Source of the DNA: Streptomyces neyagawaensis
GTDB lineage: Bacteria; Actinomycetota; Actinomycetes; Streptomycetales; Streptomycetaceae
Assembly: GCF_023516595.1 (NCBI RefSeq)
Contig: NZ_JAMGBG010000089.1
Span: 45,791 to 109,790, forward strand
Length of the DNA stretch: 64,000 nt
Direction: 5' to 3'
Numbering within the stretch: position 1 is the first letter of the stretch; each line of letters opens with the position of its first letter. A model generated the notes under the pieces. The model did no database searches, had not been told where the DNA came from, and saw nothing but the letters and a program-made list of their open reading frames with translations. Below are positions 49,139 through 57,467 of this stretch, piece by piece. The translations under genes were made by a program, and so were the position numbers.

Positions 49139-49968
49139 GATGTGCACTCCTCCAGAAGGCGCTTGATGAACGCCATCGACTCCACCGGGGTCAGGGCCGC
49201 GTCCCTCACGAGATCGTAGGACAAGCGGAACTTCAGGACCCTGTCCGGATCGTCGATCAACTCGCCGATGCCGTTGCCCTCCGCGTAGGCGACCGCGTCG
49301 CCGGTGCGCTGCCAGAACAGCCACAGGTGACTGTCCATGAGGTCGTGTACGCCGGCCGCGTAAGGCAGCACCTGAAGCGCGATGTTCGGCAGCTCCGCTG
49401 CTTCCACCAGGTGCGACAACTGGTCCGTCCAGACCTTCTTGTCGGGAACCGCTCGCCGCAGGGCCCCTTCGTCGAGGATGACGCGGATGTTCGGCGCCGA
49501 CTGGCGGTGCAGCAACTCCTGCCGTCCCATGCGCGCAGCCACCTGCTCCTCGATCTCGTCGCTGTTGCCAGCCGTTGTCTGGGCGCCAGACAACCCTGAC
49601 AACACCGTGCGGGCGTAGTCCTCGGTCTGCAAGATGCCCGGCACGCGCAGCTGGAACAGCCACATGATCCGAGCCGTCGCCTCCAGTTCCATGAACGCCT
49701 TGTACTTGTCCTTGATGACCTCCTTCCGCGCATCCCTCCACAGGCGAACCAGCAGGTCACCGCACTCGTAGTAGCTGTCCAGGTCTTCCATGACCGTCCG
49801 CTTGGAGAGCCGTTCGCCCTTCTCCAGGCGGAACAAATAGCTCTTGTCGTACGACGTCTCCGCCGACAACTGCGCCAGCGTCTTGCCCGCCTTCTCGCGG
49901 AGGAAGCGCAGGGTCCGGCCCAGCTCGGCGCGCCTCGACTCCCGTTCCCCGTCAACCGATTCGCCCAC
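49135..49968 (-). CDS. XRE regulator with DUF5753 domain
   Basis: A 277-residue WhiJ-type regulator. N-terminal XRE HTH (ELGRTLRFLREKAGKTLAQL, SAETSYDKSYLFRLEKGERL) and C-terminal DUF5753 (LFQLRVPGILQTEDYARTVL, VAARMGRQELLHRQSAPNIR, NIALQVLPYAAGVHDLMDSH). The start is the GTG at 49968, supported by GGGGAGGGG 6 nt upstream; the frame continues upstream to 50064 without support. Palindromes GTTGTCTGG...CCAG(A/G)CAAC lie 14 nt upstream of the start and within the gene. Such pairs often affect development or antibiotic onset. Confidence 0.88.
   Translation of the reverse strand: MGESVDGERESRRAELGRTLRFLREKAGKTLAQLSAETSYDKSYLFRLEKGERLSKRTVMEDLDSYYECGDLLVRLWRDARKEVIKDKYKAFMELEATARIMWLFQLRVPGILQTEDYARTVLSGLSGAQTTAGNSDEIEEQVAARMGRQELLHRQSAPNIRVILDEGALRRAVPDKKVWTDQLSHLVEAAELPNIALQVLPYAAGVHDLMDSHLWLFWQRTGDAVAYAEGNGIGELIDDPDRVLKFRLSYDLVRDAALTPVESMAFIKRLLEECTS
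49574..49594. promoter_or_regulatory. palindrome GTTGTCTGG-GCG-CCAGACAAC inside the XRE gene
   Basis: Perfect 9-bp inverted repeat, 3-nt spacer, within the XRE-DUF5753 coding sequence. Same arms as the upstream site at 49982. Confidence 0.5.
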
Positions 49969-49981
49969 GTCACCCCTCCCC

Positions 49982-50003
49982 GTTGTCTGGCGCTCCAGGC
50001 AAC
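49982..50003. promoter_or_regulatory. palindrome GTTGTCTGG-CGCT-CCAGGCAAC before the XRE gene
   Basis: 9-bp inverted repeat with one mismatch and 4-nt spacer, 14-35 nt before the GTG start. Probable operator of the adjacent regulator. Confidence 0.55.
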
Positions 50004-50117
50004 GCCAGGACTCTTCCCCAACGTACGCCGCAGCCGTGACGATCTGATCGCGAACGGTAATCACCGCTCGTCATCCCGACCCTGAAATAACCCTGAGACG
50101 TGAAGGGGAGCTTTGCC

Positions 50118-50345
50118 ATGCGCGGATTCGTCGCGAGACTCCGGGTGTTCATGCAACGGCACGCGGCCGTGGACCCACAGGCTGTGGATACCCCCGAGCC
50201 GCCCGATCCTCTTCCGCTCCCCTCCCCCAAACCCGTCGACGACCTCTGGCCCTTCGAGCCCTACGACAACTTCGTACGGCCCTACGTGCTGAGCCCCGAG
50301 GAGCTGTACGTCTACGGCGTCGACCTCGGCGGGGTGTCCGCGTGA
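50118..50345 (+). CDS. small hypothetical protein divergent from the XRE gene
   Basis: A 75-residue protein: basic amphipathic start (MRGFVARLRVFMQRHAAVD), a Pro-rich stretch (PEPPDPLPLPSPKPVDDLWP), and an aromatic end (VRPYVLSPEELYVYGVDLGG). AAGGGGAG lies 8 nt before the ATG; an in-frame GTG at 50100 is possible. It overlaps the next gene by 4 nt. No family recognised. Divergent position suggests control by the XRE regulator. Confidence 0.7.
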   Translation: MRGFVARLRVFMQRHAAVDPQAVDTPEPPDPLPLPSPKPVDDLWPFEPYDNFVRPYVLSPEELYVYGVDLGGVSA

Positions 50346-50650
50346 TGCCCGGGCTGCGGCTGCTGCCCTGGACCTCCCCCGACGGCAAGCCCTGTTATCT
50401 CGACCCGGACACCGCGCACCCGGGCACCCTGTCCCTGCTCGCCGACCACGTGGAGGTGATGCAGCTGGGCTCGGCGGAGGAGGTCGCGGCCGGTGGCAGG
50501 GCCGTACTCGCGGACCCGGTGGCCGGGGAGCGGGCGTTGCGGTTCGCGCTCACCCGGGCCGTGGAGTCGTTGGAGGACGTCCTACGGATCGCCGTCAGCC
50601 GGGGGCAACGACTCGACGGGAGACCGACCCCCGTTCCGGATGCAGACTGA
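50342..50650 (+). CDS. small hypothetical protein
   Basis: A 102-residue protein starting at GTG 50342, overlapping the previous stop by 4 nt (GTGATG). Begins MPGLRLLPWTSPDGKPCYLD, followed by helical stretches (LADHVEVMQLGSAEEVAAGG, ALRFALTRAVESLEDVLRIA). Translationally coupled to the 75-residue gene; such two-gene units beside XRE-DUF397 pairs are common in streptomycetes. Function unknown. Confidence 0.7.
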   Translation: MMPGLRLLPWTSPDGKPCYLDPDTAHPGTLSLLADHVEVMQLGSAEEVAAGGRAVLADPVAGERALRFALTRAVESLEDVLRIAVSRGQRLDGRPTPVPDAD

Positions 50651-50732
50651 CCCCACCCGACCGGGCACAGGATGTCGGGTGCGGTGCGGTGTCCTCTTCC
50701 TAGCGTGGACGGCGCAAGGGAAGGAGACCGAG

Positions 50733-51632
50733 GTGCTGGAGCGGCTGAACGAGGCCCTGGATCACATCGAGTCGCGGCTCGCCGAGCCGGCCGAGTCGAT
50801 CGAGGTGACCGAGCTGGCCCGGATCGCGGCCACGTCGGAGTACCACTTCCGGCGGCTGTTCTCCGCGCTCGCGGGGATCCCGCTCTCGGAGTACATCCGG
50901 CGCCGACGGCTCACCGTCGCGGGCGCCGAGGTGCTCGCCGGGGAGCGGACGCTACTGGAGATCGCGGTGCGCCACGGCTACGGCTCGGGCGAGGCGTTCG
51001 CACGGGCGTTCAAGGCCATGCACGGGGTGGGGCCGGGCGAGGCCCGGCGGGATCGCGCGGCGCTGCGGTCGCAGCCTCGGATGTCCTTCCGTCTCGTCGT
51101 GGAAGGGAGAAGCAGCATGCGATACAGGGTCGTGGAGAAGGAGGAGTTCCGTGTGGTGGGGAGGAAGGTCAGGGTGCCGCTGGTCCATGAGGGGATGAAC
51201 CCCGGGATCGTCGAGTTCGTCCGGGGGCTCGGGCGGGACACGATCGAGCGGATCGCCGCGCTCTCCGACGGGGAGCCGTCGGGCATCCTCGGGGTGAGCG
51301 ACAACCTCGACCCCAGCCGGGCGGAGGGGACCGAACTCGACTACTACCACGCCGTGGTGACGTCGTCCGCCGCGGCCGACGCCCCGGATGTCCCGGACGA
51401 CCTGGACTCGCTCGTCGTCCCGGCGGGCTCGTGGGCCGTCTTCGAGAGCTCCGGCCCGTTCCCGCAGGCCCTCCAGTACCTGTGGAGGGACGTCTTCACC
51501 CAGTGGTTCCCGTCCAACCCGTACCAGAGCAGGCCGGGCCCGGAGATCCTCCGCACCCGCCTCTCCGAGGACGCCACCGAGGCGGACGCGGAGCTGTGGA
51601 TACCCGTGGAGCGGACCGCCGTCGGCGACTGA
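50733..51632 (+). CDS. AraC-family regulator with GyrI-like effector domain
   Basis: A 299-residue regulator. N-terminal AraC double HTH (ELARIAATSEYHFRRLFSAL, LLEIAVRHGYGSGEAFARAF, GVGPGEARRD) and C-terminal GyrI/BacR-type effector domain (MRYRVVEKEEFRVVGRKVRV, ELDYYHAVVTSS, VPAGSWAVFESSGPFPQALQ). This Rob/MarA-Rob-like layout senses small hydrophobic molecules or drugs. The GTG at 50733 has GGGAAGGAGACC upstream. The frame extends upstream without support. A strong terminator follows. Confidence 0.9.
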   Translation: MLERLNEALDHIESRLAEPAESIEVTELARIAATSEYHFRRLFSALAGIPLSEYIRRRRLTVAGAEVLAGERTLLEIAVRHGYGSGEAFARAFKAMHGVGPGEARRDRAALRSQPRMSFRLVVEGRSSMRYRVVEKEEFRVVGRKVRVPLVHEGMNPGIVEFVRGLGRDTIERIAALSDGEPSGILGVSDNLDPSRAEGTELDYYHAVVTSSAAADAPDVPDDLDSLVVPAGSWAVFESSGPFPQALQYLWRDVFTQWFPSNPYQSRPGPEILRTRLSEDATEADAELWIPVERTAVGD

Positions 51633-51663
51633 GCGAATCCGGAAGCAGGACGCCTGAAACGCG

Positions 51664-51703
51664 GAATCCCCGCGCCCCGGAGTACACCGGGGCGCGGGGA
51701 TTC
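51664..51703. terminator. perfect 17-bp terminator
   Basis: GAATCCCCGCGCCCCGG / CCGGGGCGCGGGGATTC, loop AGTACA, between convergent AraC and 5'-nucleotidase genes. The most stable hairpin in the window. Confidence 0.9.
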
Positions 51704-51733
51704 GGCTGTGACGACGAACCGACCGGCTACCGA

Positions 51734-53536
51734 CTAGCTGACGACCGTGATGCGGTTGGCCGCCGGCGGGGCGATCGGGTTGCTCGCCGAGGAGTTGGCG
51801 GTCAGGTACGCCTCCAGCGCGGCGAGGTCGTCGCCGCCGACCAGGTCGTTGGTGCCCTGGCCCAGCGTGGTGATGCCGTCGCCGCCGCCCGCGAGGAAGC
51901 TGTTCGTCGCGACGCGGTACGTGGCGGCCGGGTCGAGGGCCGCGCCGTTGAGCTTGATGGAGTCGACGACGATCCGGTCGGCGCCGGTCTTCGTCAGGTC
52001 CAGCGTGTACGTGAAGCCGGTCGACGGCAGCAGGATCTTCGGCGAGGCCGCGTTGGAGCCGCTGACCTGCTCCTTGAGGATCTGCACGAGCTGGGCGCCC
52101 GTGAAGTTCTGCAGATTCACCGTGTTGGAGAACGGCTGGACGGTGAAGCCCTCCGCGTAGGTGACGACGCCGTCGCCCTCGCTGCCCTTGGCCGCGTAGG
52201 TGAGGGGCGCGCGGACACCGCCGGGGTTCATCAGCGCGAGGTCGGTCTCCGGGTCCAGCTTCTTGCCGGCGGCGAGCTGCGCGTCGGCGATGAGGTCACC
52301 CATGGGGGACTCGGTGCCGGTGCTCGGGATGTCGGCGGATATGTAGCCGATGGGCCGGTTGCCGATGGGCGCGGCCAGCGTGTTCCACCGGTTGATGAGG
52401 TCCGTCATGTCGGCGGCCTTCGCCACGTCACGGGTGACGACGTGGTTCGCGGACTTCACGGCCGTACGGGAGATGTCACCGGTCTTGCGGTCGTACGTCA
52501 GCGTCGTGTCGGTGTAGAGGCGACCGAAGGACGCGGCCGAGGTGACCATGCGCGGCTTGCCCGACGGGTCCTTGATCGTGCAGGCGTACGCGGCGTGCGT
52601 GTGGCCGGTGACGAGGGCGTCGACCTTCGGGGTGATGTTCTTGGCGATGTCGACGATCGGGCCGGAGATGCCGTCACCGGCGCCGGGCGAGTCGCAGTCG
52701 TAGTTGTACGACGTGGAGGCGGGGGCACCGCCCTCGTGGATGAGCGCGACGACGGACTTCACGCCCTGGCGCTCCAGCTCCTTGGCGTACTTGTTGATCG
52801 TCTTGACCTCGTCCTTGAAGGTGAGGCCCTTGACGCCCTCGGCGGAGACGACGCCCGGCGTGTCCTCCAGGGTCACACCGATGAAGCCGATCTTGACGCC
52901 GTTCTTCTTCCACACCCAGTACGGCTTCAGGAGGGGCTTCTTGGTCTTGTTCTCGATGACGTTCGCCGCGAGGTACGGGAAGTCCGCGCCCTTGAACTTC
53001 TTGCCCTTGACGTAGCAGCCGGCGGTGGGGTGGCAGCCGCCCTTCTGCAGGCGGGCCAGTTCCTTGGCGCCCTCGTCGAACTCGTGGTTGCCGACGCTGG
53101 TGACGTCGAGGTCGAGGTGGTTCAGCGCCTCGATGGTGGGCTCGTCGTGGAACAGGCCCGACAGCAGCGGCGAGGCTCCGACCATGTCACCGGCGGCCGC
53201 CGTGATCGAGTACGGGTTGTCCCCGCGGGCGTCGCGCAGATGCGTGGCCAGGTACTCCACACCACCGGCGTTGATCGTCGTGGTCGTGCCGTCCTCGTGC
53301 AGCTCGGTCACCCGGCCCGAGGAACCGGCCGGCGGCTCCAGGTTGCCGTGCAGGTCGTTGAACGACAGCAGCTGCACGTCCTGGTACCGGCTCGGCTCGG
53401 TCTTGCCCGGCTTGGCCTCACCGGCGCTCGCCGGGATGGCGGCGGCCAGCGCACCGACGGTCGCGATGCCGGCCGCTACCGCGACGATCCGGTTGCGGCG
53501 GCTGCCACGGCGTTGCGCGTGGGGTGTGGCTGACAT
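51734..53536 (-). CDS. secreted 5'-nucleotidase/metallophosphatase
   Basis: A 600-residue UshA-like enzyme (SCO4152-type) that dephosphorylates extracellular nucleotides. Signal peptide NRIVAVAAGIATVGALAAAI with cleavage near ASA. Metallophosphatase domain: LLSFNDLHGNLEPPAG (metal site), TAAAGDMVGASPLLSG, LDVTSVGNHEFDEGAKEL, ALIHEGGAP, LVTGHTHAAYAC. C-terminal 5'-nucleotidase domain from residue about 370 binds the base (LALMNPGGVRAPLTY, EGFTVQPFSNTVNLQNFTGA, NSFLAGGGDG). Ends SASNPIAPPAANRITVVS, no wall anchor. Phosphate-scavenging role inferred; a clean PHO box was not found. Confidence 0.93.
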   Translation of the reverse strand: MSATPHAQRRGSRRNRIVAVAAGIATVGALAAAIPASAGEAKPGKTEPSRYQDVQLLSFNDLHGNLEPPAGSSGRVTELHEDGTTTTINAGGVEYLATHLRDARGDNPYSITAAAGDMVGASPLLSGLFHDEPTIEALNHLDLDVTSVGNHEFDEGAKELARLQKGGCHPTAGCYVKGKKFKGADFPYLAANVIENKTKKPLLKPYWVWKKNGVKIGFIGVTLEDTPGVVSAEGVKGLTFKDEVKTINKYAKELERQGVKSVVALIHEGGAPASTSYNYDCDSPGAGDGISGPIVDIAKNITPKVDALVTGHTHAAYACTIKDPSGKPRMVTSAASFGRLYTDTTLTYDRKTGDISRTAVKSANHVVTRDVAKAADMTDLINRWNTLAAPIGNRPIGYISADIPSTGTESPMGDLIADAQLAAGKKLDPETDLALMNPGGVRAPLTYAAKGSEGDGVVTYAEGFTVQPFSNTVNLQNFTGAQLVQILKEQVSGSNAASPKILLPSTGFTYTLDLTKTGADRIVVDSIKLNGAALDPAATYRVATNSFLAGGGDGITTLGQGTNDLVGGDDLAALEAYLTANSSASNPIAPPAANRITVVS

Positions 53537-54040
53537 GTGCCCCCCTGGTTCGTAAGAGACGTAAGGAAAACGTGAGAACAGGCCCCGTCGGCCCGAAGCG
53601 TAGGGTCAACGCGCGTAGCGCGACAGGGGGTTCATGGTTACGACCTGGTTGCCATCGAGGAGGATGATTGACAAAACGGGGCGTACGGACCGCCCGAAAG
53701 GGGCGCGGGAGCGCGAGATGTGCCGCTCCGCCACGGAGATGGAAGCCTTCGTGTGCGGTTGTGTCACGGTGGCGGGATCACATCACCCGTCGCCCCTCCA
53801 CGCAGGCCGGTTCACGTCATCCACCGCCCCTCCACGCAGGCCGGTTCGCGTCACCCACCGCCCCTCCACGCAGGCCGGTTCGCCTCACCCCCCGCCCCTC
53901 CGCCCAGTCCGGTTCGCCTCACCCCCCGCCCCTCCACGCCGCCGGTATCAGGCCAACCACGCGCCCGCGCCCGCCGCCCCGGGGAACGGACCCGGTTCCG
54001 AGGCGCCCTCCCGCCGCGGCCCCCGGTTAATCTCGAACCC
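53537..54040. other. divergent gap with 34-nt repeats
   Basis: Roughly 500 nt between 5'-nucleotidase and mshD. A direct TGGTT repeat at 11-nt spacing (53634-53651) resembles a PHO-box layout but the bases fit poorly. The right half is a tandem repeat. No gene supported. Confidence 0.5.
53788..53945. repeat. 34-nt tandem repeat (cgcccctccacgcaggccgg...)
   Basis: About four and a half units, each gcccctccacgcaggccggt plus tcgcgtcacccaccc-like sequence, the last ones diverging. Adjacent units without unique spacers. Confidence 0.9.
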
Positions 54041-54970
54041 ATGACCAGCGACGACGCCGCCCGGCCCCACGCAGCCGCCCGCAGTATCGAGACCCGCCTG
54101 GAACTCACGCCCGACCAGAGGGCGGCCGTCCTCGACCTCCTCGACGAGGCCGCCCAGGTCGACGGCCAGCCCGCGGTGTCCGAGCAGGGCCGCCTCCAAC
54201 TCCGCGGCGGCCCCCGCGAGGGCGTCCGCCACCTCCTCCTCACCGTCGGCGACACCCTGGCCGGCTACGCCCAGCTGGAGGACACCGACCCCGTCGAGGC
54301 CCCCGCGGCCGAACTCGTCGTGCACCCCTCGCACCGGGGCCACGGCCACGGGCGGGCCCTCGGTTCGGCGCTGCTCGCCGAGTCCGGCAAGCGGCTGCGC
54401 GTCTGGGCGCACGGCGGCCACTCCGCGGCCCGGCACCTCGCCCAGGTCCTCGGCCTCACCCTGTTCCGCGAACTGCGCCAGATGCGCCGCTCGCTGGCCG
54501 ATTTCGACCCCCCGGAGCCGGTCCTGCCCGAGGGCGTCACCGTCCGCGCGTTCGTGCCCGGCGAGGACGACACGGCCTGGCTCGCCGCGAACGCGGAGGC
54601 GTTCGCCCACCACCCGGAACAGGGCTCCCTGACCCAGCGCGACCTCGACGACCGCAAGGCCGAGCCCTGGTTCGACCCGGCGGGTTTCTTCCTGGCGTTC
54701 CGGGGCGACGAACTCGCCGGCTTCCACTGGACGAAGGTCCACGCCGCCGAACAGCTCGGCGAGGTCTACGTCGTGGGCGTCCGCCCCGGCGCCCAGGGCG
54801 GCGGCCTCGGCAAGGCGCTCACCACGATCGGTCTGCGCCACCTGGCCGCGCAGGGCCTGCCCACCGCGATGCTCTACGTCGACGCCGACAACAAGGCGGC
54901 GGTGACCGTGTACGAACGCCTCGGATTCGTGACGTACGAGACGGATCTGATGTACCGCAGCGAAACCTGA
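54041..54970 (+). CDS. mshD: mycothiol acetyltransferase (last mycothiol step)
   Basis: A 309-residue enzyme that acetylates Cys-GlcN-inositol with acetyl-CoA to make mycothiol. Two tandem GNAT domains: residues about 20-140 (LVVHPSHRGHGHGRALGSAL) and 155-309 (YVVGVRPGAQGGGLGKALTT, LYVDADNKAAVTVYERLGFV). The intact CoA loop in domain 2 marks the active half, as in mycobacterial MshD. TAATCT lies 8-14 nt before the ATG with no Shine-Dalgarno, so the message is probably leaderless. Its partner mshA is at the other end of the window. Confidence 0.95.
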   Translation: MTSDDAARPHAAARSIETRLELTPDQRAAVLDLLDEAAQVDGQPAVSEQGRLQLRGGPREGVRHLLLTVGDTLAGYAQLEDTDPVEAPAAELVVHPSHRGHGHGRALGSALLAESGKRLRVWAHGGHSAARHLAQVLGLTLFRELRQMRRSLADFDPPEPVLPEGVTVRAFVPGEDDTAWLAANAEAFAHHPEQGSLTQRDLDDRKAEPWFDPAGFFLAFRGDELAGFHWTKVHAAEQLGEVYVVGVRPGAQGGGLGKALTTIGLRHLAAQGLPTAMLYVDADNKAAVTVYERLGFVTYETDLMYRSET

Positions 54971-55086
54971 CGTTCGGGGCGGGGTCCCGGGGCTCCCCGG
55001 CGGAAGTCGTCCACGGGGAGGAGACGGACAGGACACGGGCAGGAGACCGGCAGGGGGCGGTGTGTTGACACCGCCCCCTCTCTTGC

Positions 55087-55122
55087 ACCACCCTTTCACT
55101 ACTCAATTAGTGAAAGGGTGGT
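55087..55122. promoter_or_regulatory. 36-nt palindromic operator of the YtrA-type operon
   Basis: Perfect 15-bp arms ACCACCCTTTCACTA / TAGTGAAAGGGTGGT with a 6-nt spacer, overlying TTGCAC (55084-55089), 17-nt spacer, TTAGTG and the putative start GTG. Strong candidate for autoregulation by the YtrA-type protein. Confidence 0.8.
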
Positions 55123-55525
55123 TGTTCGAGTGGTCGAGTACCGCATCGACCGGCGCAGCGGTGTCGCCACCTATGTGCAGATCGTCCAGCAGACCAAACA
55201 GGCCCTGCGGCTCGGCCTGTTGGAACCCGGCGACAAGCTCCCCACGGCCCGCGAGGTCGTGGAGGCCACCGCCATCAACCCGAACACGGTGCTGAAGGCC
55301 TACCGCGAGCTGGAGCGCGAGGGCCTGGTCGAGGCCCGCCGCGGCCTCGGCACCTTCGTACGGAAGTCGTTGGGCGCCCATCCGGTCGACTCCCCGCTGC
55401 GCGCGGAGCTGGACCAGTGGACCGTCCGAGCCAAGAAGACCGGGCTCGAACGGGGCGACGTCGAGGCGCTGTTCACCTCCGTACTGGACGAACACTTCAA
55501 GGAAGATCAGGGGGACGAGGCATGA
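55118..55525 (+). CDS. YtrA-type GntR regulator
   Basis: A 135-residue GntR regulator of the short YtrA subfamily: VEYRIDRRSGVATYVQIVQQ, TKQALRLGLLEPGDKLPTAR, EVVEATAINPNTVLKAYREL, GLGTFVRKSLGAHP. Winged helix only, plus a small helical dimer tail. YtrA-type proteins sit first in operons with ABC transporters and bind long palindromes at their own promoters, as seen here. GTG 55118 fits a leaderless transcript; GTG 55130 is the alternative. Its stop overlaps the ATPase start by 4 nt. Confidence 0.9.
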   Translation: MVVRVVEYRIDRRSGVATYVQIVQQTKQALRLGLLEPGDKLPTAREVVEATAINPNTVLKAYRELEREGLVEARRGLGTFVRKSLGAHPVDSPLRAELDQWTVRAKKTGLERGDVEALFTSVLDEHFKEDQGDEA

Positions 55526-56484
55526 CCGACACGGCCATCGAGACGGCCGCACTCGGCAAGAGGTTCGGGTGGCGGCAGGGGGGCTGGGCGCTGCGCGACT
55601 GCACGCTGCGGCTCCCGGTGGGGCGCGTCTGCGCGGTCGTCGGACCGAACGGCGCGGGCAAGTCGACGCTGCTGGCCCACGCGGCCGGCCTGCTCGCGCC
55701 CACCGAGGGCGGCATCAGCGTGCTGGGCACGACCCCGTCGGCGGCCCGCGAGCGCATGGCGTACGTCGCCCAGGACAAGCCCCTGTACCCGCAGCTCACC
55801 GTCGCCGAGACCCTGCGCATGGGCGCCGAGCTGAACCCCCGCCGCTGGGACGCGGCCGTGGCCGGGCGGATCGTCGAGGAGGGCGGGCTGGACCTCGGCT
55901 CCAAGATCCGCTCCCTCTCCGGCGGCCAGCGCACCCGGGTCGCGCTCGCCCTCGCCCTCGGCAAGCGGCCCGAACTGCTGCTGCTGGACGAGCCGATGGC
56001 CGACCTCGATCCGCTGGCCCGGCACCAGCTGATGGGCACCCTGCTCGCGGACTCCGCCGACCACGGCACCACGGTTGTCATGTCCTCGCACGTGGTGGCC
56101 GAACTGGAGGGCTCCTGCGACCACTTGTTCCTCCTCGGCGGCGGACGTGTCCGCCTGGCCGGCCCGCTCGACGCCCTCATCGCCGCGCACACCCTGGTCA
56201 CCGGCCCGACCGGCGACCTCGCCCCGCACACCGTCGTCGAGTCCCGTACGACCGGCCGTCAGATCACCGCGCTCATACGGCCCGAGGGCCGGATCGCCGC
56301 CGGCTGGCGGACCGCCGAGCCGACCCTGGAGGAGCTGGTCCTCGCCCACCTGCGGGCCCCCGGCGCCCCGGCGCTCACCCTCACGGACGAGGGGGACGCC
56401 CACGACGAGGGCGACGGCGGCACGAACAGCGGGAACAACGACGGCGAGACCAACGGCACGCGCACCCGCGGAGCCTCCGTATGA
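55522..56484 (+). CDS. ABC transporter ATP-binding protein
   Basis: A 320-residue ABC ATPase. Walker A VVGPNGAGKSTLL near residue 43, Q-loop VAQDKPLYP, signature SLSGGQRTRVALA near 135, Walker B ELLLLDEPMADLD near 158, and H-loop VVMSSHVVAE. A C-terminal extension beyond the ATPase (residues about 220-320) ends in a Gly/Asp/Asn-rich tail (DEGDGGTNSGNNDGETNG). It powers the four membrane subunits that follow. Start and stop overlap neighbours by 4 nt each. Confidence 0.93.
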   Translation: MTDTAIETAALGKRFGWRQGGWALRDCTLRLPVGRVCAVVGPNGAGKSTLLAHAAGLLAPTEGGISVLGTTPSAARERMAYVAQDKPLYPQLTVAETLRMGAELNPRRWDAAVAGRIVEEGGLDLGSKIRSLSGGQRTRVALALALGKRPELLLLDEPMADLDPLARHQLMGTLLADSADHGTTVVMSSHVVAELEGSCDHLFLLGGGRVRLAGPLDALIAAHTLVTGPTGDLAPHTVVESRTTGRQITALIRPEGRIAAGWRTAEPTLEELVLAHLRAPGAPALTLTDEGDAHDEGDGGTNSGNNDGETNGTRTRGASV

Positions 56485-57467
56485 GCGCCGTGACCGTCTT
56501 GTCCGTCGGGGCACCGGACCGCCGCCCCGCGCACCCCACTCGCGCCCTGGCCCGCGCCGTGCTGCGCCCGCACCAGTCGGCGCTGTGGTTCTGGGGGCTG
56601 CTGGTGGCGCTCATCGGCGGCGGACTGCTGTGGGCCGCGGGGCCGGGGTTCGACGCCGCCTGGGACGCCTACCTCAAGAGCGGCTGCCGGGAGGCCGACT
56701 ACTGCGACATGGGCCCCGCCTACCAGCGCTACGACATGGTGGTCACCCTGGGCCCCGCCGTCCTGACCGTCGCGCCCGCCCTGATCGGGGCCTGGGCGGG
56801 CGCCTCGCTGATCGGCCGCGAGCTGGAGAGCGGCACGGCGAAGCTGGCCTGGACGCAGTCCGTCGCCCCGGCCCGCTGGCTCGCCGCCAAGCTGGCCGTC
56901 CCGGCCGCCCTGATCGTGTCGGGGACGGTCCTGCTGACCCTGCTGAACCGTCTGGTGTGGTGGCGGGAGGAGCCGCTGCGGCGCGCGGTGGTCACCCGCG
57001 ACTGGTTCGCCGTCACCACCTTCACGGGCAACGGCACCCTCGCCACCGCCTACGCCCTCCTCGCCCTGACCGTCGGCGTGGTGGCCGGCCTGCTGCTCCG
57101 CCGCTCGCTGCCCGCGCTCGCCGCCGGGTTCGCGGGCACGCTCGCCCTCATGGGCGTCCTCCAGGCGAACCGGGACCACCTGTGGCCGGTGGTGGACACC
57201 CGCTCGTCCTCCTCGGAGCCCCTCTGGAAAGGCATGCTCGTCGACCAGGGCATCGTCACCGCCTCGGGCGACCGGATCTCCAACGTCCTCTGCGGGGAGC
57301 CCGACTGCGGCCGGAGCGACGTCGTCGGTTACTGGGCCCAGTCCCACCCCTCCTCCCACTTCTGGCCCCTCCAGCTCGTCGAGACCGGCATCGTCGTCGC
57401 CGTCACCGCCCTGCTGGTCCTGGCCTCCTTCCACCTGCTGCGCCGCCGCACGGGAGGCGCCGCGTGA
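56481..57467 (+). CDS. ABC transporter permease, paralogue 1 of 4
   Basis: A 328-residue integral membrane protein. Six hydrophobic segments: near 35 (LWFWGLLVALIGGGLLWAAG), 90, 135 (AALIVSGTVLLTLLNRLVWW), 175, 195, and near the end. Shared blocks with the next three genes: WAGASLIGRELESGTAKLAW followed by TQSVAPARWLAAKLAVP, and the ending SHFWPLQLVETG...LLRRRTGG. The large extracytoplasmic loop has four Cys (GCREADYCDMG; CGEPDCG), possible disulfides. ATG overlaps the ATPase stop. Confidence 0.88.
   Translation: MSAVTVLSVGAPDRRPAHPTRALARAVLRPHQSALWFWGLLVALIGGGLLWAAGPGFDAAWDAYLKSGCREADYCDMGPAYQRYDMVVTLGPAVLTVAPALIGAWAGASLIGRELESGTAKLAWTQSVAPARWLAAKLAVPAALIVSGTVLLTLLNRLVWWREEPLRRAVVTRDWFAVTTFTGNGTLATAYALLALTVGVVAGLLLRRSLPALAAGFAGTLALMGVLQANRDHLWPVVDTRSSSSEPLWKGMLVDQGIVTASGDRISNVLCGEPDCGRSDVVGYWAQSHPSSHFWPLQLVETGIVVAVTALLVLASFHLLRRRTGGAA

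Noticed and set aside
51431..53533. Plus-strand frame over the 5'-nucleotidase
   Set aside because: Antisense shadow; Val/Gly/Arg-rich without motifs.
53788..53945. 34-nt repeats as a possible CRISPR array
   Set aside because: Units are directly adjacent with no unique spacers, and no cas genes are nearby.
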